The position numbers were made by a program, and so were the translations under genes. From Peptoniphilaceae bacterium AM52-5BH (lineage in GTDB: Bacteria > Bacillota > Clostridia > Tissierellales > Peptoniphilaceae), in assembly GCA_027669155.1 (NCBI GenBank), contig JAQEDR010000003.1, forward strand, positions 1 to 64,000: DNA of 64,000 nucleotides, written 5' to 3'. The notes beneath the pieces are model-generated. The model saw only the letters and a program-made list of their open reading frames with translations. It ran no database searches and was not told the origin of the DNA. Positions 36,509 through 43,335 of this stretch are shown here, piece by piece; position 1 is the first letter of the stretch, and each line of letters starts with the position of its first letter.

Positions 36509-36537
36509 AAAAAGGAGAAGCAAAACTTCTCCTTTTT
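36509..36537 (+). terminator. Terminator of the retropepsin-like gene
   Basis: AAAAAGGAGAAG (36509-36520) pairs perfectly with CTTCTCCTTTTT (36526-36537), loop CAAAA; six bases after the stop. Confidence 0.92.
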
Positions 36538-36554
36538 AAGTGCAGAAAATCAAA

Positions 36555-37070
36555 AGCTCCTCTCCGCAAGGGTCGAAGCAAGGGGGGGAATCCCTTGTTT
36601 TACATATCAGCAATCTACTAACTTCCCTTATGTCGACCGAAGTGGAGACATCTCACGAAAGTTCTCCATTCTAAGCCGATATATAAATAAAAAGAAAAAT
36701 CCATCTAAGTAAATCTCTCCCAATAGGCTTCTCCACTTCGGTCGAAGCAAGGGATCTATTTAATCTATATGTAACATTAAGCAAAACGCAACCCTTATGT
36801 AGACCGCAGAGGATACATCTCACACACCATACCACCTCGACAGAGCGAAGCGACGAGAGGTCTCCAGTCTAAGACGACATGTAAATATCATAGAATAACT
36901 TATCTAAGCAAACATCCCAATCAAGGAGACTTCTACACTCCCGTCGAAGCAATGTAACTATTTACCTGTATGTAACATTAAGCTAAACACCCTCCCTTAT
37001 ATCGAGCGGAGCGAAGCGAAGTCGAGATATCTCATAATCACAACGTTTCCCTTACTTCTAGCCTAGAGGA
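36555..37070. repeat. Intergenic cluster 2 of co-varying hairpin repeats
   Basis: Forward copies: 36625-36654 (arms ATGTC/GACAT), 36792-36821 (ATGTA/TACAT, a paired change), 36994-37033 (ATATC/GATAT). Reverse copies: 36555-36584 (decayed), 36726-36753 (GCTTC/GAAGC, with a TTCG centre) and about 36926-36952 (decayed). The companion module CCACCTCGAC...GAGAGGTCTCCAG lies at 36832-36866. No gene is seen; 37071-37185 is plain AT-rich sequence. Confidence 0.8.
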
Positions 37071-37191
37071 GACATCTCGCATCCATTACAATCCAAAATA
37101 AATTTCCATCCCAAATCATGGTAAATCAATGCCTCAACCCATATAATGTAGATGCTAATACTATGAAAATAAAAATTATTTTCTTTTGATA

Positions 37192-37220
37192 TTGATTATT
37201 GTTTCACTTTGTGATATATT
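37192..37220 (+). promoter_or_regulatory. Candidate feo promoter with Fur-like box
   Basis: TTGATT (37192-37197), 17-bp spacer, TATATT (37215-37220), about 90 bp before feoA. The -35 box lies inside GATATTGATTATTG (37188-37201), which resembles the AT-rich GATAATGAT units of iron-regulator (Fur) sites. Regulation by iron is expected for feo genes; the site itself is a weak match. Confidence 0.4.
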
Positions 37221-37308
37221 ATTAGCAGATAATAAACAGAGTAAATTTTAGATTTATTATAATATATCTAAAAAATGTTTGTTGCTGTTAAAATAGATTG
37301 GAGTTATA

Positions 37309-37527
37309 GTGCCTGTAACATTATTAAATGAAGGTGAAAAAGCTGAAATTGTCGCCATCAAGGGGACAGATTCAATTAGGAAACATTTGAACAATCTTGG
37401 TTTTGCAAAAGGCAGAATCATTAGCTTACAGAAATTTGATGGAGTAAACTATATTTTCGTTATCGATGACAACCGCTTTGCTCTAAGCAAGGATTTGGCA
37501 AAACGAATTATGGTTAAGGAGTGTTAA
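37309..37527 (+). CDS. feoA: Ferrous iron transport protein FeoA (first copy)
   Basis: A 72-residue SH3-like FeoA domain protein starting at GTG (37309) after TTGGAG. The pattern LNEGEKAEIVAIKG...LNNLGFAKGRIISLQKFDG...NRFALSKDLAKRIMV is typical. FeoA regulates or assists the FeoB iron channel. A second feoA follows directly. Confidence 0.87.
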   Translation: MPVTLLNEGEKAEIVAIKGTDSIRKHLNNLGFAKGRIISLQKFDGVNYIFVIDDNRFALSKDLAKRIMVKEC

Positions 37528-37755
37528 ATGAATACATTAGATAAGACAGAAATAGGTAAGACTGTCAAAGTAGTAAAAATTTTAGGAGACTCCCCAACCA
37601 AGAGGAGAATCATGGATATGGGTCTTACAAAAAACACAGAAGTTTTTGTAAGAAAGGTAGCTCCCTTAGGAGATCCTATCCAAGTAAGCTTACGTGGTTA
37701 TGAGCTTACCATTAGAAAAGAAGATGCGAAGAATATAGGGGTTGAAGAAATATGA
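37528..37755 (+). CDS. feoA: Ferrous iron transport protein FeoA (second copy)
   Basis: A 75-residue FeoA domain protein: IGKTVKVVKILGDSPTKRRIMDMGLTKNTEV (in pieces) and APLGDPIQVSLRGYELTIRKEDAKNI. It starts immediately after the first feoA stop and overlaps feoB by four bases. The APLGDPI...RGYELTIR segment is the canonical FeoA end; the first copy is the more divergent one. Tandem feoA genes before feoB are common in Clostridia. Confidence 0.9.
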   Translation: MNTLDKTEIGKTVKVVKILGDSPTKRRIMDMGLTKNTEVFVRKVAPLGDPIQVSLRGYELTIRKEDAKNIGVEEI

Positions 37756-39902
37756 CTTACAAAATAGCATTAGCAGGTAACCCAAACTCTGGAAAAACTA
37801 CCCTATTTAATGCCTTGACAGGTTCAAACCAAAGAGTTGGTAACTGGCCAGGGGTTACAGTAGATAAGAAACAAGGAGTTTTGAAGGGCCACAAAGATAT
37901 AATCATAGAAGACCTTCCTGGAATCTACTCTCTTTCTCCTTACACAATGGAGGAAGTCGTAAGTAGGGAATATCTTGTAGGTGAAAGACCAGATTTAATT
38001 ATCAACTTAGTAGATGGTTCAAATCTTGTTAGAAACTTATACCTTACAAGTCAACTATTAGAGCTAAACATCCCAGTTGTCATCGCTCTTAACATGATGG
38101 ACATTGTAAGAAGTAGGGGAGATAAGATTGACGTAGACAAGCTTTCAAAGAAGCTAGGTTGTCCTATTGTCGAGATAGTTGCCATGAAAGGCCAAGGTGT
38201 TGATAAGCTAATTAGTGAGACAGTTAAGCTTAAAGACAGAGATCTTAAGCCAAATAGCTTGGTTTTCGACGACGAACTTGAAGAAGTTTTAAGTAAAATA
38301 GAAAAAGATTATTCAAACAAATTAGACAAAGAATTATCAAGATATTATGCAATAAAATTGTTTGAAAATGACGAAGAAAGCCTAAGCCATCTCAATATCA
38401 ACTCAAATGATTTGAAGGAAGTTACAAAAATCAGAGAAGACTTTGAAGAAAAGATGGATGATAACGCAGAAAGTATCATCACTTCCGCAAGATACGAAAA
38501 TCTCGAAGATTTGTCAACAGCTGTCTTGGTCAAGGCAAAACCAAAATTATCCATAACTGACAGGATAGATAAGATCGTTACAAGCAGAATTTGGGGACTT
38601 CCAATCTTTGCCCTAGTGATGTTCTTAGTTTATTTCATGGCAGTTTATGAGAAAAGTCCAGGAACCTTAGGAACAGATGCCGTAAATGGTTTCTTTGAAG
38701 AAACTCTAACCCCTTGGGTGTCAGGTCTAATGGATCAAGCATCAATCCACCCAGTAATCCACTCCCTAGTAATAGATGGTATCATTGCAGGTGTGGGAGC
38801 TGTACTTGGATTCTTGCCACAAATGATGGTCCTATTTGCCCTCCTAAGCATCCTAGAAGACATAGGATACATGGCAAGAGTGGCCTTCATCATGGACAGA
38901 ATGTTTAGGAGATTTGGCCTATCAGGAAAATCATTTATCCCAGCCATGGTTGCTACAGGATGTGGAGTTCCAGGAGTTCAAGCATCAAGGACTATCGAAT
39001 CTGATAGGGACAGAAAGATTACAATAATGACTTCGACCTTTATGCCTTGCTCAGCAAAACTACCAGTAATAGCATTAATCGTTGGAGCCTTCTTCCCAGA
39101 ACACCAAGCCCTTGTTTCCTTCTCCTTCTATATGATAGGTATAGCAAGCATAGTAGTATCTGGAATCATATTGAAGAAATTCAAAGAGTTACAAGCAGAT
39201 CCTGCTCCATTTATCATGGAACTACCTCCATACCATGCACCACGTGTTAAGTCAGTGCTTACAGATGTCTACAACAAGTCAAAGGCTTACGTTAAAAGAG
39301 CAGGAACTGTAATATTCCTTTCAACAATTATAATATGGTTCCTATCAAACTTCGACTTTAGTTTTAACCTAGTAGAAGCTGAAGCAGAAACATCAATACT
39401 AGCAAGATTAGGATCAGCAATTGCCATAATATTTAGACCAATTGGTTTTGATTCATGGCAAGCAACAGTAGCAACAATCACAGGCTTTGTAGCCAAAGAA
39501 AATGTAGTTGCTACAATGGGAGTTGTCCTAGGATTAGGTTCAGAAGTTACAGAAGAAAGCCAAGAACTCTTGATGGCCTTCAACCACGCCCTAGCTACTC
39601 CAGTAGCTGGATATTCCTTCCTACTTTTCAACATGCTATGCATGCCATGCTTTGCAGCAGTAGGAGCTATCAAGACAGAAATGGCAGATAACAAATGGAC
39701 AGCACTTACCATAGCTTACCAAATGGGATATGCTTACCTAGTAAGCTTGATATTCTACAATATTGCAAACCTAATATTATACAGAATATTCAACATAGGA
39801 ACAATATTTGGATTTGCTGGACTAGCTTTACTAATCTACCTAATAGCTAGAAAACCATCACAAGAAAAGAAAAGACTTAACTACGAAAAATCAGTAGCTT
39901 AA
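37752..39902 (+). CDS. feoB: Ferrous iron transporter FeoB
   Basis: A 716-residue Fe(II) uptake protein. N-terminal G-protein domain: G1 GNPNSGKTTLFNAL (8-21), G3 EDLPGIYSLSPYT (about 54-66), G4 NMMD (about 113); GDI-like helical region to ~270; then about ten membrane helices with two Gate motifs (FIPAMVATGCGVPGVQASR near 394 and VATITGFVAKENVVATMG near 575). Takes up ferrous iron, the main form without oxygen. Operon: feoA-feoA-feoB-small cysteine-rich protein. Confidence 0.96.
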   Translation: MTYKIALAGNPNSGKTTLFNALTGSNQRVGNWPGVTVDKKQGVLKGHKDIIIEDLPGIYSLSPYTMEEVVSREYLVGERPDLIINLVDGSNLVRNLYLTSQLLELNIPVVIALNMMDIVRSRGDKIDVDKLSKKLGCPIVEIVAMKGQGVDKLISETVKLKDRDLKPNSLVFDDELEEVLSKIEKDYSNKLDKELSRYYAIKLFENDEESLSHLNINSNDLKEVTKIREDFEEKMDDNAESIITSARYENLEDLSTAVLVKAKPKLSITDRIDKIVTSRIWGLPIFALVMFLVYFMAVYEKSPGTLGTDAVNGFFEETLTPWVSGLMDQASIHPVIHSLVIDGIIAGVGAVLGFLPQMMVLFALLSILEDIGYMARVAFIMDRMFRRFGLSGKSFIPAMVATGCGVPGVQASRTIESDRDRKITIMTSTFMPCSAKLPVIALIVGAFFPEHQALVSFSFYMIGIASIVVSGIILKKFKELQADPAPFIMELPPYHAPRVKSVLTDVYNKSKAYVKRAGTVIFLSTIIIWFLSNFDFSFNLVEAEAETSILARLGSAIAIIFRPIGFDSWQATVATITGFVAKENVVATMGVVLGLGSEVTEESQELLMAFNHALATPVAGYSFLLFNMLCMPCFAAVGAIKTEMADNKWTALTIAYQMGYAYLVSLIFYNIANLILYRIFNIGTIFGFAGLALLIYLIARKPSQEKKRLNYEKSVA

Positions 39903-39920
39903 AGCTATTAGAAAAGCACA

Positions 39921-39949
39921 TCTCCTCGCAATCATATATTGTGGGGAGA
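39921..39949 (+). other. Hairpin between feoB and the cysteine-rich feo gene
   Basis: TCTCCTCGCAAT (39921-39932) pairs with ATTGTGGGGAGA (39938-39949), with two G.U/mismatch positions. There is no T tract, so it may stabilise the feoB mRNA end or attenuate rather than terminate. Confidence 0.6.
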
Positions 39950-39969
39950 GGGAGCTTAAAGGAGATAAC

Positions 39970-40140
39970 ATGAACATTCAATCAATAATTTTACTAATAA
40001 TAATCCTCGGCATATGCGCCTATGTGATTTACACAAGATTTATATCAGCAGATGGTCATGCAGGATGCAAAGATTGCACAGCTTGCAGCTCATCAAATCA
40101 CAAAAGCGATAATCACACTTCTTGTGGTTGCGGTTGCTAG
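39970..40140 (+). CDS. FeoB-associated Cys-rich membrane protein
   Basis: A 56-residue protein too short for usual gene calling. One membrane helix (about 4-21) is followed by a cysteine- and histidine-rich tail: AGCKDCTACSSS and HTSCGCGC. This is the plan of the FeoB-associated Cys-rich proteins that follow feoB in Firmicutes and probably help to deliver or sense iron. AAAGGAG lies seven bases before the ATG. Confidence 0.85.
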   Translation: MNIQSIILLIIILGICAYVIYTRFISADGHAGCKDCTACSSSNHKSDNHTSCGCGC

Positions 40141-40324
40141 AAGTTCTTACATAAGGACATAGCAAGCACAAAATAATAAGACCCATCAAGAGGCGATTTC
40201 ACAAAACTTCAATACTAATTTATAAAGAATGTAATTTTTTTTACAAGAAAACTGATAAAGGTTATCACTATCATCAATTGAGATGAGGTTAACATAAAAA
40301 TAATAAATAATAAAGGAGAAAATT

Positions 40325-40756
40325 ATGTCAAAAGTAGCAGTAGTGTATTGGTCAGGAACAGGTAACACAGAAAAGATGGCAGAAGAATTCGTAGAAGCAG
40401 TAAAAGCAAACGGAAGCGAAGCAGAACTATTCTTCGCAGGAGAGTTTAGTGCAGATAACATAGCAGACTTCGATGCCTTCGCCTTTGGATGCCCTGCAAT
40501 GGGAAATGAACAACTAGAAGACGGCGAGTTTGAGCCAATGTTTGAAGAAGTTGAGGATAAGCTTGACAACAAGCCAACAGTACTTTTCGGATCATACGAA
40601 TGGAACGACGGCCAATGGATGTATGATTGGCAAGAAAGAGCAAAGGATAGCGGAATCAACTTAGCAGCAGACGGCCTAATCGCTTACGATGATCCGGACG
40701 AAGAAGCCCTCGAGTCAGTAAGGAATCTCGCCAAAACTCTTCTAGAGAAAATCTAA
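40325..40756 (+). CDS. Flavodoxin
   Basis: A 143-residue short-chain flavodoxin. The FMN phosphate loop is SGTGNTEKMA (about 10-19) and the GSYEWNDGQWMYDW region (about 88-101) is the second FMN-binding loop. It replaces ferredoxin as a low-potential electron carrier, often when iron is short, which fits its position after the feo genes. It overlaps the next gene by one base. Confidence 0.93.
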   Translation: MSKVAVVYWSGTGNTEKMAEEFVEAVKANGSEAELFFAGEFSADNIADFDAFAFGCPAMGNEQLEDGEFEPMFEEVEDKLDNKPTVLFGSYEWNDGQWMYDWQERAKDSGINLAADGLIAYDDPDEEALESVRNLAKTLLEKI

Positions 40757-41307
40757 TGAAGGAAGATCTCTTAGTCTTCCACGCATCTCCAGTTTTGTGC
40801 GGGATAAAGGCAGCGAACCTCTTCCAGATCAGATCAACTGACCTAACTTACGTAAGATGCGTAATCAAGTCTTGGGAAGAGGCCATCAAGCCTTGCAAAT
40901 CTTGCGATCTTAAGTTTAAGCTAATTGCCAAGAAGGAAAAAGGCTTCCTAGTACTCGCATACAGAAAAAATAAACTCGAAACAATCCTAGAAGATGAAGA
41001 AATAAAGGCATTCATAAGTAACTTTGGCTATGACAATAGAAGTCTCGCCAAATGCCTTAACAGACTAGCGATAAGATTAAAAGTCGAGGATTTCCCTCAC
41101 GAAATAGGACTCTTCTTAGGCTATCCCCTAGATGACGTCAAGGCCTTCATCAAAAACAAGGGCAAGAACTTCGTCCTCAACGGGACATGGAAAGTCTACT
41201 ACGACGAAGAAAGTAAAAGACAAATCTTCAAATCCTACAAGGAAAGCAAAGAGAGATGCAGGATGCTAATAAAAAATGGAGGCCACATTCATGAACTAGT
41301 TGGATAA
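40756..41307 (+). CDS. DUF3793 family protein
   Basis: A 183-residue protein with the DUF3793 pattern: FHASPVLCGIKAANLF at 9-24, an RKNKLE segment, SLAKCLNRL and FPHEIGLFLGYPLDDVKAFIKNKGKNFVLNGTWKVYYD (in pieces, ~115-155). Members are often found beside flavodoxin and iron-uptake genes, as here. Function unknown; the conserved HEIGLFLGYP suggests a binding or catalytic role. Translation overlaps the flavodoxin stop. Confidence 0.85.
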   Translation: MKEDLLVFHASPVLCGIKAANLFQIRSTDLTYVRCVIKSWEEAIKPCKSCDLKFKLIAKKEKGFLVLAYRKNKLETILEDEEIKAFISNFGYDNRSLAKCLNRLAIRLKVEDFPHEIGLFLGYPLDDVKAFIKNKGKNFVLNGTWKVYYDEESKRQIFKSYKESKERCRMLIKNGGHIHELVG

Positions 41308-41340
41308 GAAAACACAAACATACTATAATATTAGAATAAG

Positions 41341-41366
41341 AACTGCCCAACTCCTAGGGCAGTTTT
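41341..41366 (+). terminator. Terminator of the flavodoxin-DUF3793 operon
   Basis: AACTGCCC (41341-41348) pairs perfectly with GGGCAGTT (41357-41364), then TTCC. Confidence 0.85.
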
Positions 41367-41435
41367 CCTTTGCCCAAAATTAATAAAATTCTAGGAATTA
41401 AAGTATAGATATCTTAAACAATCACCCTACAGCAG

Positions 41436-41550
41436 GAGACTTCTCCACAAGGTCGAAGTAAGGGAACTTTGGTATTCACATAAAAACAATCTATGCCATT
41501 ACCCTTATATCTAATAGGCTTGGCCACAATGAACGAAGTGAATTGATGGC
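41436..41550. repeat. Hairpin repeats leading into the hairpin array
   Basis: A reverse family copy with arms ACTTC/GAAGT is at 41436-41464. At about 41500-41550 is another module, CCCTTATATCTAATAGG then GGCCACAATGAACG then AGTGAATTGATGGCAGA. The same string, with changes, recurs at 42809-42860 and in shorter form at about 18684-18725, 57250-57295 and 57670-57705. Confidence 0.65.
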
Positions 41551-41570
41551 AGAGTGCCGGACTGTCGGGC

Positions 41571-41781
41571 TTCGATTTTTGTAAAAAATCGAATAAGTGG
41601 GACTTATTTGAAAAATAAGTTCCAAGAACTCGAAGAGTTCAAAATCGAGGGTGCCCTCGTCATGGGCCACTATTTTGCAAAGCAAAATAGTGCAGTATCC
41701 TTTGTTAAGAAATAACAAAGGATAAAAGAACGATGACTATCGTTCATAATAAATAATAAAGGACAAGCTATGCTAGTCCTG
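41571..41781. repeat. Array of eight back-to-back hairpins
   Basis: Consecutive inverted repeats with tiny loops, nearly without spacers: 41571-41593 (10 bp), 41599-41623 (11 bp, one G.U), 41626-41640 (6 bp), 41646-41659 (5-6 bp), 41668-41692 (11 bp perfect), 41697-41723 (11 bp perfect), 41728-41745 (7 bp) and about 41759-41780 (AGGAC-A-AGC/GCT-A-GTCCT). Each stem has a different sequence, so this is not a tandem repeat. There is no open reading frame. Conserved border strings (TGATGGCAGA on the left, GTCCTGAATCCG on the right) also flank a shorter hairpin at 42857-42915. Confidence 0.85.
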
Positions 41782-41956
41782 AATCCGCAAACTACCGTCG
41801 AGCGGAGCGAAGCGGAGTCGAGACATCTCATAATCAAAAATCACACTTCTACAACTACAAGCATCCTGAACAAAAGAATGAGAATTACTTAATGTAATAA
41901 TATTAAGAAGATAATCCAATAATTCTGTAGAAAAGTAAAAACTATATAAAATGAAG

Positions 41957-41962
41957 TATAAT
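41957..41962 (+). promoter_or_regulatory. -10 box of the candidate toxin mRNA
   Basis: TATAAT at 41957-41962, 46 bp before the toxin start. No clear -35 is seen; the transcript would begin at about 41969, just before the Shine-Dalgarno-sequestering stem. Confidence 0.5.
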
Positions 41963-41974
41963 ATATATGTTATC

Positions 41975-42004
41975 ATCACTTCCATTAGCATGGAAGGAGG
42001 TGAT
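41975..42004 (+). promoter_or_regulatory. Stem that hides the toxin Shine-Dalgarno sequence
   Basis: ATCACTTCC (41975-41983) can pair with GGAGGTGAT (41996-42004, one G.U), which contains the very strong ribosome-binding site AGGAGGTGA. An alternative inner stem is TTCCAT/ATGGAA (41980-41985 with 41990-41995). Sequestered ribosome-binding sites are usual in mRNAs of type I toxins. Confidence 0.7.
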
Positions 42005-42030
42005 TCTATGCGAGAAGTGTTCAGTTTCAT
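42005..42030. repeat. Direct repeat a of the par-like module (over the toxin start codon)
   Basis: Holds TTCTATGC and AGTGTTCAGTTTCAT (42016-42030) across the start codon and first six codons. The partner at 42152-42174 has TTCCATGC and AGTGTTCAGCTTCAT. Both differences are T-to-C, so the antisense transcript of the partner would still pair through G.U. Confidence 0.8.
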
Positions 42031-42112
42031 ACTTGATGTCATAGTACAAGTACTTGGTAACTACTTGTACAAATTGCTAGACAACAAGTTAAATAGCAAA
42101 GATGATAACTAG
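42008..42112 (+). CDS. Candidate type I toxin peptide (Fst/par-like)
   Basis: A 34-residue peptide beginning MREVFSFILDVIVQVLG, then NYLYKLLDNKL and ending NSKDDN. It has a charged N-terminus, one hydrophobic helix and a polar acidic tail, the plan of Fst-family toxins (M-K-D-L-F-x-hydrophobic...LD...DD). The start is fixed by AGGAGGTGA seven bases upstream. It is embedded in a full par-like setting: Shine-Dalgarno-sequestering stem before it, bidirectional terminator after it, an oppositely oriented promoter beyond, and direct repeats over the start codon and inside the antisense RNA. It would damage the membrane if translated without its antitoxin RNA. Sequence similarity to Fst is only suggestive; the architecture is the main evidence. 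Confidence 0.72.
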   Translation: MREVFSFILDVIVQVLGNYLYKLLDNKLNSKDDN

Positions 42113-42117
42113 CATAC

Positions 42118-42148
42118 AAAAAGACGAGCATGCAGGCTCGTCTTTTTT
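42118..42148. terminator. Bidirectional terminator shared by toxin mRNA and antisense RNA
   Basis: AAAAAGACGAGC (42118-42129) pairs with GCTCGTCTTTTT (42136-42147), with T tracts on both strands. It starts five bases after the toxin stop and is the meeting point of the two convergent transcripts. Confidence 0.9.
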
Positions 42149-42151
42149 GAT

Positions 42152-42174
42152 TCCATGCTAGTGTTCAGCTTCAT
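42152..42174. repeat. Direct repeat b of the par-like module
   Basis: TTCCATGC then AGTGTTCAGCTTCAT (42160-42174), same orientation as repeat a but on the far side of the terminator, inside the antisense RNA. Confidence 0.8.
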
Positions 42175-42181
42175 GGTTACT

Positions 42182-42212
42182 ATTATAATACTTCAAACCA
42201 TAAGAATTTCAA
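42182..42212 (-). promoter_or_regulatory. Promoter of the antitoxin RNA
   Basis: On the minus strand, TTGAAA (42212-42207) precedes TATTAT (42190-42185) by 16 bp and TATAAT (42187-42182) by 19 bp. Transcription would start within a few bases of 42175, exactly at direct repeat b. Confidence 0.68.
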
Positions 42213-42324
42213 TATTCTAAAAATATATAACTCAACTATAAAATCCTTTATCTTTTGTTAAAACTTATAGCTCCATCGAATAAATTGATTTAATTAGTCA
42301 TAAAGTACTTATATTAGTTCCTTT

Positions 42325-42985
42325 CACTTCAACAAAGCGTAGCTACGAGAGGTCTCCAGTCTATGACGACATGTAAATAATAAAGAAAGATTTATCTAAG
42401 CAACCACCTTAATCCTACGAGGCTTCTCCACAGGGTCGAAGCAAGGGAAGTATTATGCACTATACATTAGTAAATAACAGCATCACCCCTTATGTCGACC
42501 GAAGTGGAGACATCTCATTTTTATAAAGACTTATTCTATATTCTAAAAAATAAATTAAAACAACAATTCCGCCACCTCTAATGGAATTGTCACAGTAAAC
42601 ACAGCGAGCTAATGGAATGTGACGGACGGGCTGTTCGCCACCTCGACAGAGCTTCCACGGGGAAGCGACGAGAGGTCTCCAGTCTAAGACGACATGTAAA
42701 TAATAAAGAAAGATTAATCTAAGCAATAAACTCCATGAAAGAGGCTTCTCCACAGGGTTGAAGCAAGGGAAGTATTATGCACGACACATTAGTAAATAAC
42801 AGCATCCCCCTTATGTCTAATGGTGCTGGCCACAATGAACGCCAGTGAATTGATGGCAGACCTTAATCGAGGATTTTCGAGATGAAGGTCAAGCAATGCC
42901 TGTCCTGAATCCGAAAACTACCGTCGACCGCAGTGGAGACATCTCACTGTTAATACAATTCATCTACCATCGATCAAAGTTAATA
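42325..42985. repeat. Intergenic cluster 3 of co-varying hairpin repeats and second border-string copy
   Basis: Forward copy 42487-42516 (arms ATGTC/GACAT). Reverse copies about 42417-42448 and 42741-42769 (GCTTC/GAAGC). The companion module GAGAGGTCTCCAGTCTA(A/T)GACGACATGTAAAT occurs at about 42340-42377 and 42641-42710 (given in parts). At 42809-42930 the string TGGCCACAATGAACGCCAGTGAATTGATGGCAGA, in two blocks, is followed by one hairpin (GACCTT/AAGGTC) and GTCCTGAATCCG, that is, the same borders as the array at 41571 with different content. Confidence 0.75.
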
Positions 42986-43335
42986 CATCTCATATCCCAA
43001 TGATCAAAAACCATCTTTCTCCACCAAGTAATTCTTTCCTCAGCAATACAACTCTTCAACTCTTAGAAAAAAGCACCAAAAATCCCAACATTTTGGCACA
43101 AAAACACAAATATAACGAAGCGTTTTTTAGATATATTGGGTTTTTAAAAAATATATATAAAATTCTTCAAAAACTCTTGTTTTTATTTTGTATATAAGTT
43201 AGAATATAAATAAGAAGGGTACTAAGATTTGAAATATAAATTAGGACCCTAACGAGAAGTTATTTATATTATATTTAGTTTGAAGGATGATTTTAGCCCT
43301 ATAACTTTAGCGAACTACTGTACAAAGGAGATACC
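42986..43335. other. AT-rich upstream region of the giant adhesin gene
   Basis: No gene or strong hairpin is seen between 42990 and 43300. The 12-mer TTTAGCGAACTA at 43306-43317 repeats the sequence found just upstream of the extended -10 box of the sortase locus (13114-13125). AAGGAG at 43325-43330 is the ribosome-binding site. No clear consensus promoter could be placed. Confidence 0.5.

Larger units (their letters stand above)
42117..42176 (-). ncRNA. Candidate antitoxin RNA (RNA II-like)
   Basis: Predicted minus-strand transcript of about 58-62 bases, from a start near 42175 to the shared terminator. Its 5' part is the complement of direct repeat b (42152-42174), so it can pair with the toxin's translation start at 42005-42030, and its 3' part is the complement of the terminator stem. 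Size and design match RNA II of the enterococcal par locus. No expression evidence is available from sequence. Confidence 0.68.

Noticed and set aside
41571..41781. CRISPR array
   Set aside because: There are no equal direct repeats with equal spacers; the hairpins all differ in sequence, and no cas gene is present.
41571..41781. Retron msr/msd or integron attC cluster
   Set aside because: No reverse transcriptase or integrase lies nearby, and the stems lack attC core sites.
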